64,000 nt of DNA from JACPFJ01 sp036504875 (GTDB lineage: Bacteria > Desulfobacterota > Desulfuromonadia > Geobacterales > Pseudopelobacteraceae), in NCBI GenBank assembly GCA_036504875.1, contig DASXUK010000075.1:29381-93380 (forward strand). Reading direction: 5' to 3'. Under the pieces are notes generated by a model. It had not been told where the DNA came from. It saw only the letters and a list, made by a program, of their open reading frames with translations, and searched no databases. The translations under genes and the position numbers were made by a program. Within the stretch, counting starts at the first letter, position 1. Each line of letters opens with the position of its first letter. Shown here in pieces: positions 53,012-60,898 of the stretch.

Positions 53012-54742
53012 ATGGATAAGATTTTACGCGTAAATATGACTGATCTGACCACCAAGCTTGAAACCGTACCAGCTAATTGGGCTGGTCTGGGTGGTCGCGG
53101 ACTAACCTCGACCATCGTGGCCGCTGAAGTACCGGCCACCTGTCACCCCTTGGGAGAGAACAACAAACTGGTATTTGCTCCGGGACTTTTAACGGGAACC
53201 GCCGCGGCCAACTCCGGCCGTCTCTCGGCCGGCGCCAAGAGCCCTCTCACCGGAACCATCAAAGAGAGTAATGCCGGCGGCACCGCCGCACAAATGCTGG
53301 CCCGGCTCGGCATCAAGGCCTTGATTATCGAGGGACTTCCCAAGGGAGAGGCCTGGTACAATCTGCATGTCAACAAGGATGGCGTCAGCATTCAGGAGGA
53401 AAAGGAGCTGCTAGGCCAAGGAAACTTCGCTGTAATTGAGGCCCTTGAGGCCCGTCTCGGCAAGAAAACCGGTATTCTGACCATCGGTCCGGTCGGCGAA
53501 TTAAAGATGACTGCCGCCAATATCTCCGTCAAGGACCCCGACAGCAAGATCCGCAGCCATGGCCGCGGCGGTCTCGGCGCCGTCATGGGCTCCAAGCGTA
53601 TCAAATTCATCTCGATCGACGACCAGGGCGCCCCCGGCATCAAGATTGCCGATCCCGACAAGTTCAAGGTCGCGGCGCGGACATTTGCCAAGGCCCTGCT
53701 GGATCACCCGGTCAGCGGCGAAGGCCTGCCGACCTATGGCACCAACGTGCTGGTCAACATCCTTAATGAGGCTGGCGGCCTGCCAACCCGTAACTTCACC
53801 ACCGGCCAGTTTGCTGGCGCCGACAAGATCTCCGGCGAAACCATGAACGAGACCATCACTGCCCGCGGCGGCAAGGTCAAGCACGGCTGTCACGCCGGCT
53901 GCATCATCCAGTGCTCACAGGTCTACAACGACAAGGATGGCAAATACCTGACCTCCGGCTTCGAGTACGAGACCATTTGGGGACTGGGCGCCGACTGCTG
54001 CATCGACAATCTGGATGACATCGCCAAGGCCGACAGCATCATGGATGACATCGGCATCGACTCGATCGAGACCGCCGTCATGTTCGGCGTGGCCATGGAA
54101 GCCGGCATCCTCCCCTGGGGTGACAGCAAAGAGATGCTGCGTGTACTAAGCGAGGAGATCGGCAAGGGCACACCGCTCGGCCGTATTTTGGGCGGCGGAG
54201 CCGGTTCCGTCGGCAAGACCTATGGCGTAACGCGGGTCCCGGTTGTCAAAAACCAGGCTATCCCGGCCTATGATCCCCGCTCGGTCAAAGGGATCGGCAT
54301 CACCTACGCCACCAGCACCATGGGTGCCGACCACACCGCCGGCTACGCCATCGCTACCAACATCCTCAACGTGGGTGGATTTGTGGATCCGCTCAAAAAA
54401 GAGGGCCAGGTGGAACTCTCCCGCAACCTGCAGATTGCCACTGCTGCTGTCGATTCCACCGGCATGTGTATCTTCGTGGCCTTCCCGGCCCTGGATATCC
54501 CTGAGTGCCTGCCGGCCCTGATCGACATGCTCAATGCCCGCTTCGGCATCGCACTGACCGGCGATGACGTCACCAACCTCGGCAAACATATCCTGAAGGT
54601 TGAGCGCCAGTTCAACATCGAGGCCGGTTTCACCAACAAGCATGACCGTCTGCCGGAATTCTTCTCAATCGAAACCGTGGCTCCTCACAACGCCATCTGG
54701 GATTTCAGCGATGCTGAGATCGATGAGTTCTGGAATTTCTAG
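53012..54742 (+). CDS. Tungsten-containing aldehyde:ferredoxin oxidoreductase, copy 2
   Basis: A 576-residue AOR paralogous to copy 1 with the same layout: GLGGRGLTSTIV, GRLSAGAKSPLTGTIKESN, RGGLGAVMGSK, cluster cysteines Cys293, Cys297 and Cys301 (GCHAGCIIQC) and a late Cys486. It oxidises aldehydes and passes electrons to ferredoxin. Its start lies behind a Moco/Tuco riboswitch, so expression should follow cofactor or metal supply. An intrinsic terminator separates it from the MoaD-like gene downstream. Confidence 0.93.
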   Translation: MDKILRVNMTDLTTKLETVPANWAGLGGRGLTSTIVAAEVPATCHPLGENNKLVFAPGLLTGTAAANSGRLSAGAKSPLTGTIKESNAGGTAAQMLARLGIKALIIEGLPKGEAWYNLHVNKDGVSIQEEKELLGQGNFAVIEALEARLGKKTGILTIGPVGELKMTAANISVKDPDSKIRSHGRGGLGAVMGSKRIKFISIDDQGAPGIKIADPDKFKVAARTFAKALLDHPVSGEGLPTYGTNVLVNILNEAGGLPTRNFTTGQFAGADKISGETMNETITARGGKVKHGCHAGCIIQCSQVYNDKDGKYLTSGFEYETIWGLGADCCIDNLDDIAKADSIMDDIGIDSIETAVMFGVAMEAGILPWGDSKEMLRVLSEEIGKGTPLGRILGGGAGSVGKTYGVTRVPVVKNQAIPAYDPRSVKGIGITYATSTMGADHTAGYAIATNILNVGGFVDPLKKEGQVELSRNLQIATAAVDSTGMCIFVAFPALDIPECLPALIDMLNARFGIALTGDDVTNLGKHILKVERQFNIEAGFTNKHDRLPEFFSIETVAPHNAIWDFSDAEIDEFWNF

Positions 54743-54751
54743 ACCTTCGTA

Positions 54752-54786
54752 CCCCCCCCTCCCTGAATGGGACGGGGGGATTTTTT
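54752..54786 (+). terminator. Intrinsic terminator between AOR2 and its MoaD gene
   Basis: CCCCCCTCCC pairs with GGGACGGGGGG around TGAAT and is followed by ATTTTTT. It ends 15 bp before the MoaD ATG, so downstream genes should be expressed at lower level than AOR2. Confidence 0.7.
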
Positions 54787-54801
54787 GCTAGTGGAGTATG
54801 T

Positions 54802-55026
54802 ATGCAGATTACCGTCAAACTGTTTGCCACCTTCAGAAACGGAAGATTTAAAATTGAACTGCAAGAGCCTCCAGTTGATAGCGACTGCCGTACGATCATG
54901 CTCGGCCTGGGGCTGACCGAAGCAGAGATCGGGGTGGTGCTGGTCAACGGCCGGCATGCAACTCTCGACCATGTACTTAATAATAGTGACACCCTGTCCC
55001 TCTTTCCCCTGGTCGGGGGGGGCTGA
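54802..55026 (+). CDS. MoaD/ThiS-family sulfur carrier of cassette 2
   Basis: A 74-residue beta-grasp protein: MQITVKLFATFRNGRFKIEL start, GLTEAEIGVVLVNGRHAT helix-strand block and the SLFPLVGGG C-terminus. The terminal diglycine allows adenylation by the E1 enzyme that starts 1 bp after its stop. As the small molybdopterin-synthase-type subunit, it would donate sulfur for tungstopterin. It is homologous to the cassette 1 protein at 39735, with a normal ATG. GTGGAG precedes it. Confidence 0.9.
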   Translation: MQITVKLFATFRNGRFKIELQEPPVDSDCRTIMLGLGLTEAEIGVVLVNGRHATLDHVLNNSDTLSLFPLVGGG

Positions 55027-55027
55027 C

Positions 55028-55909
55028 ATGTTAGATATGCTGAAATTTATCCAGCAACAGCTTAGCGACGGTCTCCTGTCCTGGTCCGCACAAAATGCAG
55101 CCGCCGAAAAGTTTGGTTGCAGCCATGCGGCAGTAGAAGAAGTGGCCCTCTTAAACGGCATATTCCCGGCGCGATATCAGCGCAACCGCAATATGATTTC
55201 AATTGCCGAGCAGCTGCTGCTGTTTCGGAGCCGGATCGCCGTGATCGGCTGCGGCGGGCTGGGCGGTTACATCATCGAGGAGCTTGCTCGACTTGGAGTT
55301 GGCCGGATTGTCGCCATTGATCCGGATATATTCGAAGAACACAACCTGAACCGGCAACTGCTCTCCACCCCGCTTAATCTGGGACAAGCCAAGGCAGAAG
55401 CGGCCCTGGCAAGAGTGAACCAAATCAATCCGGCCGTAACGGTTACCGCAATCAAGGATTTTTTCTGCTCCGCCAATGGTGCGGAACTTCTGAATGGGGT
55501 GACCGTGGCGGTCGATGCCCTGGATAGCATCGCCTACCGCCTGGAACTGGCCGAAACATGCACGGAATTGAATATCCCCATGGTGCATGGCGCGATCGCC
55601 GGATGGTATGGCCAGGTCGCCACCCAGCTCCCCGGCGACACTATCGTGCAAGATATCTATCGTAATTGGGTAGCAGGAAAAGGGATTGAAAAACAGCTGG
55701 GGAATCCGGCCTTCACCCCAGCGGTCGTGGCAAGCCTGCAAGTGGCCGAGGTCTGCAAGATCGTACTGGGTAAGGGAGAGCTGTTGCGCCGGCGGAAGCT
55801 CAGCATTGACCTGTTGGATATGGAGATTCATGACATCCCGTATGGAGTTCCGGCAGAGGTAATCTCCTTCCCCACACAAGATTTTGAACCGATAAGAGCA
55901 GCGGGATAA
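55028..55909 (+). CDS. ThiF/MoeB-like E1 adenylyltransferase of cassette 2
   Basis: A 293-residue E1-like enzyme homologous to residues 1-290 of the cassette 1 fusion. Motifs: AVIGCGGLGGYIIEELARLG (ATP), EEHNLNRQLL, DALDSIAYRLELAETC, MVHGAIAGWYGQVATQ. It should activate the MoaD protein encoded immediately upstream. It has no FAS1 domain, ending ISFPTQDFEPIRAAG. The two MoeB-like zinc Cys pairs are not obvious. It is the last gene of cassette 2. Confidence 0.9.
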   Translation: MLDMLKFIQQQLSDGLLSWSAQNAAAEKFGCSHAAVEEVALLNGIFPARYQRNRNMISIAEQLLLFRSRIAVIGCGGLGGYIIEELARLGVGRIVAIDPDIFEEHNLNRQLLSTPLNLGQAKAEAALARVNQINPAVTVTAIKDFFCSANGAELLNGVTVAVDALDSIAYRLELAETCTELNIPMVHGAIAGWYGQVATQLPGDTIVQDIYRNWVAGKGIEKQLGNPAFTPAVVASLQVAEVCKIVLGKGELLRRRKLSIDLLDMEIHDIPYGVPAEVISFPTQDFEPIRAAG

Positions 55910-55935
55910 ACATCAGGCTACCGAAATCCGATTGC

Positions 55936-55963
55936 TTGACATAATCATTAAAGGAATGATACT
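55936..55963 (+). promoter_or_regulatory. Sigma-70-type promoter of the tup operon
   Basis: TTGACA (55936-55941), a 16-bp spacer and GATACT (55958-55963; 4/6). Start near 55970, at the beginning of the riboswitch. Confidence 0.6.
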
Positions 55964-55973
55964 GAACTATATA

Positions 55974-56075
55974 CTCTCCGAGCCAAAGCGCCTAAAAGGA
56001 TATCCTCATGGCGCCCGGCCAATGGGTTCTGCCGGAAACGACAGCGCCTCCCTTTGGAAAGGAGAACCGTACTTG
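55974..56075 (+). ncRNA. Moco/Tuco riboswitch upstream of tupABC
   Basis: CUCUCCGAGCC (55974-55984), CCUCAUGGCGCCCGGCCAA, GCCGGAAACGACAGCGCC and UCCCUUUGGAAAGGAGAACC. This matches the Moco motif and the AOR2 copy at 52874. It lies between the promoter at 55936 and an intrinsic terminator at 56100, so transcription control by tungstopterin/molybdopterin of the tungstate transporter is the simple reading. Mo or W specificity cannot be told from sequence. Confidence 0.75.
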
Positions 56076-56099
56076 GCCGATTCATCGGACAACTGGGGG

Positions 56100-56133
56100 T
56101 CTTTTTCCAATTGGGAAAAGGTCCTTTTTTTTT
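56100..56133 (+). terminator. Riboswitch terminator upstream of tupA
   Basis: CTTTTTCC pairs with GGGAAAAGG around AATT; a run of nine T residues follows GGTCC (56125-56133). It sits between the aptamer and the tupA ATG at 56302. Confidence 0.8.
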
Positions 56134-56301
56134 GCTGAAAATCTTAAAACCGTCTCTCACAAGCTCACGGCCAAAAGTAGGCGCTTCTAAGCGAGACACA
56201 GAGAAATTCTTAAAAATCTTTTCTTTGTGATCTTGGTGAGCTTAAGCGAACGGAGTGAGCGAGTGAGAGAAGCTTTTAAAATCCCTTCTTTGGAGGAAGC
56301 C

Positions 56302-57102
56302 ATGAGATACATTTTTACCCTGATGCTGGCCCTGACCCTCTGTTCCCCTGCCCTGGCGGAAGAACGCTTAAAAATGTCCACCACCACCTCCACCCAGGAT
56401 TCCGGGCTCCTCAAGGTGCTGCTCCCCCCCTTTGAGAAGAAGCACAACTGCAAGGTGGATGTAATTGCCGTCGGCACCGGCCAGGCCCTCAAACTGGGCG
56501 AAGCCGGCGACGTGGACGTGGTCTTTGTTCATGCCCGCAAACTGGAGGACAAGTTCGTGGCGGACGGCCTCGGCGTCAACCGCAAGGATGTCATGTATAA
56601 CGACTTCGTGATCATCGGCCCGAAGGGTGACCCGGCTGGAATTGCCAAGGCCAAAACCGCTGCCGAGGCCCTGAAGCTGGTAGCATCCAAGGGTGCCATC
56701 TTCGTATCGCGGGGGGACAAGTCAGGGACCCATACCAAGGAGAAGGAGCTCTGGCAGGCGGCCGGGGTCGAGCCGAAGGGAAACTGGTATGTTGAGGCTG
56801 GCCAAGGCATGGGGCCGGTCATCACCATGGCTACCGAGCGCCAGGGCTATACCCTGGCCGACCGGGGCACCTACAACGCCTTCAAGGGCAAGAAGACCAA
56901 TCTCGTGGTGCTGTTCCAGGGAGAGAAGGGGCTTTTTAATCCCTATGGCGTCATTGCCGTCAATCCCAAGAAGCATCCCCACGTGAAGCTTGATCTGGCC
57001 ATGCGTTTCATCGACTTTGTCACCGGCCCCGAAGGACAGGGCCTAATCGCCGGATACAAAGTCAACGGCGAACCGGTTTTCTTTATCTACGGTAAAAAAT
57101 AG
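56302..57102 (+). CDS. tupA: Tungstate ABC transporter substrate-binding protein
   Basis: A 266-residue periplasmic protein starting at ATG 56302 (GGAGG 5 bases upstream). The signal peptide (about 1-19, ending PALAEE) is followed by the TupA signature STTTSTQDSG, which forms the oxyanion pocket with Ser/Thr. Other family blocks are DVDVVFVHARKLEDKF, FVSRGDKSGTHTKEKELW and VEAGQGMGPVITMATERQGY. It binds tungstate with high affinity in relatives. The operon continues with tupB and tupC under a Moco/Tuco riboswitch. Confidence 0.93.
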   Translation: MRYIFTLMLALTLCSPALAEERLKMSTTTSTQDSGLLKVLLPPFEKKHNCKVDVIAVGTGQALKLGEAGDVDVVFVHARKLEDKFVADGLGVNRKDVMYNDFVIIGPKGDPAGIAKAKTAAEALKLVASKGAIFVSRGDKSGTHTKEKELWQAAGVEPKGNWYVEAGQGMGPVITMATERQGYTLADRGTYNAFKGKKTNLVVLFQGEKGLFNPYGVIAVNPKKHPHVKLDLAMRFIDFVTGPEGQGLIAGYKVNGEPVFFIYGKK

Positions 57103-57106
57103 CTGC

Positions 57107-57793
57107 ATGGGTTTTATCCAGGAATCAATAAGAACCTCCTTTTCCCTGATCTTTTCCCTGGACTGGGAGGTCTTTTCGGCGGTCTGGACCTCCGTTGGCG
57201 TGGCCGCCGGATCGATTATCCTGGCGGCCCTGTTCGGCATTCCTCTTGGCCTGGCCATCGCCATCGGCGATTTTCCGCTCAAGAGGGTGGTGATAACCCT
57301 ACTCAATACCTTGATGGCCATGCCGACCGTGGTAATCGGCCTTGTTGTCTATGGTATTATCAGCAGACAAGGGCCGCTTGGCGGATTCGGGCTACTTTTC
57401 ACCCCTATGGCAATGGTCATCGGCCAGACCGTCCTGGCCATTCCCATCGTGGCCAATTACACCTTGAGCTCAGTCAAGGGCGCCGACCCCCGCATCCTGC
57501 CGACCGCCTTGACTCTAGGCGCCAGTCCGTTACAGAGCGTGATCCAGCTGGTCCACGAAATCCGTTTCGGCATCATGGCTGCAATCATTGCCGGATTCGG
57601 CCGGGTGATCTCCGAGGTGGGGGTGGCCATGATGCTGGGCGGCAACATCCGCGGCTATACCAGGACCATGACCACCGCCATTGCCCTGGAGACCAGCAAA
57701 GGTGAGTTCGCCTTTGGTCTGGCGCTAGGCATCATCCTGATGATCGTGGCCCTGATCATCAATCTGCTCCTGAATTTCATGCAACAGAGGTAA
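57107..57793 (+). CDS. tupB: Tungstate ABC transporter permease
   Basis: A 228-residue permease with five to six helices and the EAA-type loop EIRFGIMAAIIAGFGRVISEVGVAMMLGG. It starts 4 bp after the tupA stop. TupB forms the membrane channel for tungstate import and is related to CysTW/ModB. Confidence 0.93.
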   Translation: MGFIQESIRTSFSLIFSLDWEVFSAVWTSVGVAAGSIILAALFGIPLGLAIAIGDFPLKRVVITLLNTLMAMPTVVIGLVVYGIISRQGPLGGFGLLFTPMAMVIGQTVLAIPIVANYTLSSVKGADPRILPTALTLGASPLQSVIQLVHEIRFGIMAAIIAGFGRVISEVGVAMMLGGNIRGYTRTMTTAIALETSKGEFAFGLALGIILMIVALIINLLLNFMQQR

Positions 57794-57798
57794 CCATT

Positions 57799-58548
57799 AT
57801 GGCTGCACAATTTAATTTGACCTCGATTCAAAAACGCTATGGGAACAAGATCGCCCTGGAACTGGAAGAGCTTACCCTTTGGCCGGGCCACCTTTATATC
57901 CTCACCGGCCCGAACGGTTCCGGCAAGAGCACCCTTTTGAACATCCTGGCCCTGCTCACAAAGCCGGAGCAGGGTGAGATGGCATTTACCGGCGAGCGGG
58001 TGACTTGGAAAAACAGGGAGTTGAACCTTATGCGAAAAAAGGTTACCCTCCTGCACCAGTCGCCATATCTCTTTGCCGGCACGGTATCGGCCAATGTGGC
58101 TTTCGGACTCAAGGCGAGAGGACTATCGGGGGAAGAGCTGCAACGAACCGTGGCCGAATCCTTGGAACTGGTCGGACTGAAAGGTTTCGAGGAGAGAAAT
58201 GTCAGGCAGCTCTCTGGCGGTGAAGCCCGACGGGTTGCCCTGGCCAGGGCTGTGGCGCTCAAGCCGGAAATGCTGCTGCTCGATGAACCCCTGGCCAATA
58301 TGGACCAGGAGAGCGCGCAAGTAGTCGAACAATTGATTGCGTCGCTTCCAGACCGGGGAACCACGGTCGTCATGTCCACCCATGATCCGCGCCTGAATGA
58401 GCGGCTGGAGGGGGACGTTATCCAGCTTATGGGGGGCAGGCTCGCTTCTGAAAACGGCCGATACCCGGCCTACAGTTCCGGCGACCAGAACCCCGGAACA
58501 CTGAAGACCATGCTCATGGCCGATGCCCTGGTCATGCTGGAGGGATAA
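57799..58548 (+). CDS. tupC: Tungstate ABC transporter ATP-binding protein
   Basis: A 249-residue ATPase with Walker A GPNGSGKST, signature LSGGEARRVALARAVAL and Walker B LLLDEPLANMD, plus the H-loop STHDP. It energises tungstate import. It starts 5 bp after tupB. The ATP-binding domain is short and has no regulatory TOBE domain; the molbindin encoded next may supply that. Confidence 0.93.
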   Translation: MAAQFNLTSIQKRYGNKIALELEELTLWPGHLYILTGPNGSGKSTLLNILALLTKPEQGEMAFTGERVTWKNRELNLMRKKVTLLHQSPYLFAGTVSANVAFGLKARGLSGEELQRTVAESLELVGLKGFEERNVRQLSGGEARRVALARAVALKPEMLLLDEPLANMDQESAQVVEQLIASLPDRGTTVVMSTHDPRLNERLEGDVIQLMGGRLASENGRYPAYSSGDQNPGTLKTMLMADALVMLEG

Positions 58549-58638
58549 AGGCAGGGAAAAGGATGGCGTTGACTCCCTTGCGCCGCGCTGTACACTTGTG
58601 ATCATGAGAAATCCCACCAATAAGCAGGGAGGAAAGTC

Positions 58639-59064
58639 ATGAAGATCAGCGCACGCAATATGTTTGCCGGGACCGTATCAAAGGTTGCAAAAGGGGCGGT
58701 CAACACAGAGGTCGATCTGACGCTCAAAGACGGAGAAAAGATTGCCGCGATCATCACCAACGATAGCGTGGAATCGCTCGGCCTGAAGGAGGGCAAGGCC
58801 GCCTATGCCATCGTCAAGTCCAACTGGGTAATTATCGGCAAGGACCTGCACAAGGTAAAAATGAGTACCCGCAACATCCTGTGCGGCTCCATCACCAAGC
58901 TTGCCCAGGGGGCGGTCAACACCGAAGTGGCGCTTAAACTCGCCGGTGGAAGCGCACTAACCGCCATCATCACCAACGAAAGCACCAAAGCGCTGGAGTT
59001 AAAGGAAGGCGAACACGCCTGTGCTGCCTTTAAAGCCTCCAGTGTCATCATCGCTACCGAGTAA
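58639..59064 (+). CDS. Molbindin with two TOBE/Mop domains
   Basis: A 141-residue protein made of two homologous Mop domains (1-68 and 72-141). Each begins with K-x-S-x-R-N (KISARNMFAGTVSKVAKGAV, KMSTRNILCGSITKLAQGAV) and ends with a K-A-S/K-S-N-x-V-I-I strand. Molbindins bind molybdate or tungstate in the cytoplasm as hexamer-like rings, buffering the oxyanion. It sits directly after tupC and before moaC. Confidence 0.92.
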   Translation: MKISARNMFAGTVSKVAKGAVNTEVDLTLKDGEKIAAIITNDSVESLGLKEGKAAYAIVKSNWVIIGKDLHKVKMSTRNILCGSITKLAQGAVNTEVALKLAGGSALTAIITNESTKALELKEGEHACAAFKASSVIIATE

Positions 59065-59075
59065 TAAGGAAGATC

Positions 59076-59549
59076 ATGCCATTCAATCATTTTGACGAAA
59101 AAGGACAGGCCATCATGGTCGATGTCAGCGGTAAGGAACCGACTCTACGCACCGCCCGGGCCGCTGCCACGGTCAATCTAAAGACCCAGACCCTGGATGC
59201 TATTCTGGAGGGAGGCATCAGCAAAGGGGATGTACTCGGTGTGGCCAGGCTGGCCGGCATTGCTGCTGCCAAGAAGACCCCGGACCTGATCCCCCTCTCC
59301 CACCCTTTGGCCATCCATCACGCCGCAGTGGAGTTCAAGATCGACCGGACCAGCGGCACGGTGACCGTCGAAGCCACTGTCAGGGCCTTTGAACGCACCG
59401 GAGTGGAGATGGAGGCGATGACCGCTGCCGCGGTGGCGGCCCTGACCATCTACGACATGTGCAAGGGAACCGACAAGTCGATCACCATCGGCGAGATCGG
59501 CCTGCTATACAAGGAAGGCGGCAAGAGCGGGATCTACCAGAAGAAATGA
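59076..59549 (+). CDS. moaC: Cyclic pyranopterin monophosphate synthase
   Basis: A 157-residue protein converting 3',8-cyclo-GTP to cyclic pyranopterin monophosphate. Start at ATG 59076 with AAGGA upstream. MoaC motifs: MVDVSGKEPTLRTARA, AKKTPDLIPLSHPLAIHHA and TGVEMEAMTAAAVAALTIYDMCKG, all with the active-site Lys, Asp and His residues. Together with moaA this covers the first two steps; moaE and moeA are not in this window. Confidence 0.95.
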   Translation: MPFNHFDEKGQAIMVDVSGKEPTLRTARAAATVNLKTQTLDAILEGGISKGDVLGVARLAGIAAAKKTPDLIPLSHPLAIHHAAVEFKIDRTSGTVTVEATVRAFERTGVEMEAMTAAAVAALTIYDMCKGTDKSITIGEIGLLYKEGGKSGIYQKK

Positions 59550-59569
59550 ACCACGAAAGAGGATCATCC

Positions 59570-60055
59570 ATGAAGGCTGCAATTCTGACATTAAGCGACA
59601 AGGGTTCCAGGGGTGAGCGGGCCGACGCCAGCGGACCCGCCCTCTCCTCCTGGCTGGCTGCACGGGAAGTCGAAACCGGCCGGGCCGAAATCATTCCCGA
59701 CGAAGCGGTACTTATTGCCGATAAACTCAGGGAATGGGCCGACAGCGGAGAGTTCGACCTGATCCTCACCACCGGTGGAACCGGGGTTTCCCCCCGCGAT
59801 GTCACCCCGGATGCGACCCTCCAGGTTGTGGAGCGGGTCATACCCGGTTTCGGCGAGGTGATGCGGGCCAAGAGCATGGAGAAGACCCCCCATGCCATGA
59901 TTTCCCGAGCCATTGCCGGAATCCGCGGAAGGTGCCTGATCATAAACCTTCCCGGAAGCCCGAAGGGTGCAGTGGAAAATCTGGATGCGGTCTGGCCGGC
60001 CATCCCCCATGCTGTCGCCAAGATCCAGGGCGATCCGAGCGAATGTGCCCAGTGA
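59570..60055 (+). CDS. mogA: Molybdopterin adenylyltransferase (MogA/MoaB)
   Basis: A 161-residue MoCF-fold enzyme that adenylates molybdopterin before metal insertion. ATG 59570 has AGAGGA upstream. Motifs: ILTLSDKGSRGERADASGP, LILTTGGTGVSPRDVTPDAT, the conserved SPKGAVENLD and RAKSMEKTPHAMISRA. It belongs to the MogA/MoaB group, and the order tupC-molbindin-moaC-mogA is one operon with short gaps. Confidence 0.93.
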   Translation: MKAAILTLSDKGSRGERADASGPALSSWLAAREVETGRAEIIPDEAVLIADKLREWADSGEFDLILTTGGTGVSPRDVTPDATLQVVERVIPGFGEVMRAKSMEKTPHAMISRAIAGIRGRCLIINLPGSPKGAVENLDAVWPAIPHAVAKIQGDPSECAQ

Positions 60056-60456
60056 ACGCCCCCACCAGTGATCACGCCACCGGTATAATCATTAGGCCTA
60101 GTAGCTCTAAAGCGATTTAATAATCACCAAAAGACAAAAAGGGTTCCAGCTATCAAGCCGTAACCCTTTAATTTTTTGTGGAGAGGTAGGGATTCGAATG
60201 CTCCAAAAGCACATTTAAAAACGACTATAAAAACATAAACTTATAACCATTCTAAGCATCTACACCGCCGAGCAAAGTCCATCCAAGTCCAGCAAAAAAC
60301 ATCAAAAAGTGCCAGGTTGGTGAAAGTCTGGTGAAAGGTTTCGTCTTTAAGACCTATTCAAAGGATGTCTTTCCTTTCAGGTTATCTGCTGATAGGAAAG
60401 GCATTTGGTCCTTGGAGGTCAAACCCCCTCCCCATAGAGTTTTTACTCGGTGCACT
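60056..60456. other. Intergenic region: terminator, att-like scar
   Basis: A terminator for the mog operon (60138-60177) is followed by GAGAGGTAGGGATTCGAA, a sequence like a tRNA T-arm/3' end, that repeats in part at 62761. The sequence after it is AT-rich and unlike the flanking genes. I found no gene until 60457. Confidence 0.4.
60138..60177 (+). terminator. Intrinsic terminator of the mog operon
   Basis: AAAGGGTT (60138-60145) pairs with AACCCTTT (60162-60169), and ATTTTTT follows. Confidence 0.8.
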
Positions 60457-60582
60457 TTATATGATTTGGGATCGTTCAGACTTATACTTAACTCCGTAGC
60501 TTTCAACAAGGTCGGACGCCAAAAATCTTCTTGGGTCGCATAATAAATCCTCTTCAACGGTGTAGAAACGATTGTTTTTCAT
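60457..60582 (-). CDS. Possible 41-residue small protein
   Basis: From ATG 60582 the minus strand reads MKNNRFYTVEEDLLCDPRRF... to a stop at 60457. The frame is acidic and protein-like but there is no clear ribosome-binding site and no known family. An alternative overlapping frame exists (60354-60557). Kept with low confidence. Confidence 0.2.
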   Translation of the reverse strand: MKNNRFYTVEEDLLCDPRRFLASDLVESYGVKYKSERSQII

Positions 60583-60616
60583 ATCCCTAAAGATCAATGA
60601 GTATTTGATGAAAAAC

Positions 60617-60880
60617 TCATAGTTTTCCTAGCTCAGTGGACTTGGTTTCCTCTTTCCAATACTGCCATTGACCGTCTAAGCCTAAGGTGGCCATTTTTGA
60701 TTTGATCTTTATGTTTTTTTGATCATCGCCCCAAGAAGAAAGCATATATCCTTCTTTGTTGTTTTCACCATAAAAATAGGCACAGGCTGCTCTATAAGCG
60801 TCCTGATTAACCTTCTTGTCTGAATCGCAAGCGACAATAAACAGAAGCATCAATCCTCCAGTTCCTATTTCCAATCTCAT
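60617..60880 (-). CDS. Small putative lipoprotein
   Basis: An 87-residue frame with a lipobox-like FIVAC (Cys about 18). The mature part is polar with aromatic residues (AACAYFYGENNKEGYMLSSW) and matches no family I know. The start ATG at 60880 lacks a strong ribosome-binding site; a second ATG at 60850 has GGAGG just before it but gives a very short signal. AT-rich compared with its neighbours, as if from another source. Confidence 0.45.
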   Translation of the reverse strand: MRLEIGTGGLMLLFIVACDSDKKVNQDAYRAACAYFYGENNKEGYMLSSWGDDQKNIKIKSKMATLGLDGQWQYWKEETKSTELGKL

Positions 60881-60898
60881 GTCAGCAGGCTGCTCTAG

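Noticed and set aside
56243..56266. Low-complexity run AGCGAACGGAGTGAGCGAG before tupA
   Set aside because: A common genomic filler phrase with no clear structure; not a gene or known site.
60179..60205. Possible tRNA gene 3' end
   Set aside because: The T-stem cannot pair and no acceptor or anticodon arm is present; only an att-like fragment remains possible.
60354..60557. 67-residue minus-strand ORF with TTG start
   Set aside because: Poor start, odd composition, and a better alternative frame (60457-60582) overlaps it.
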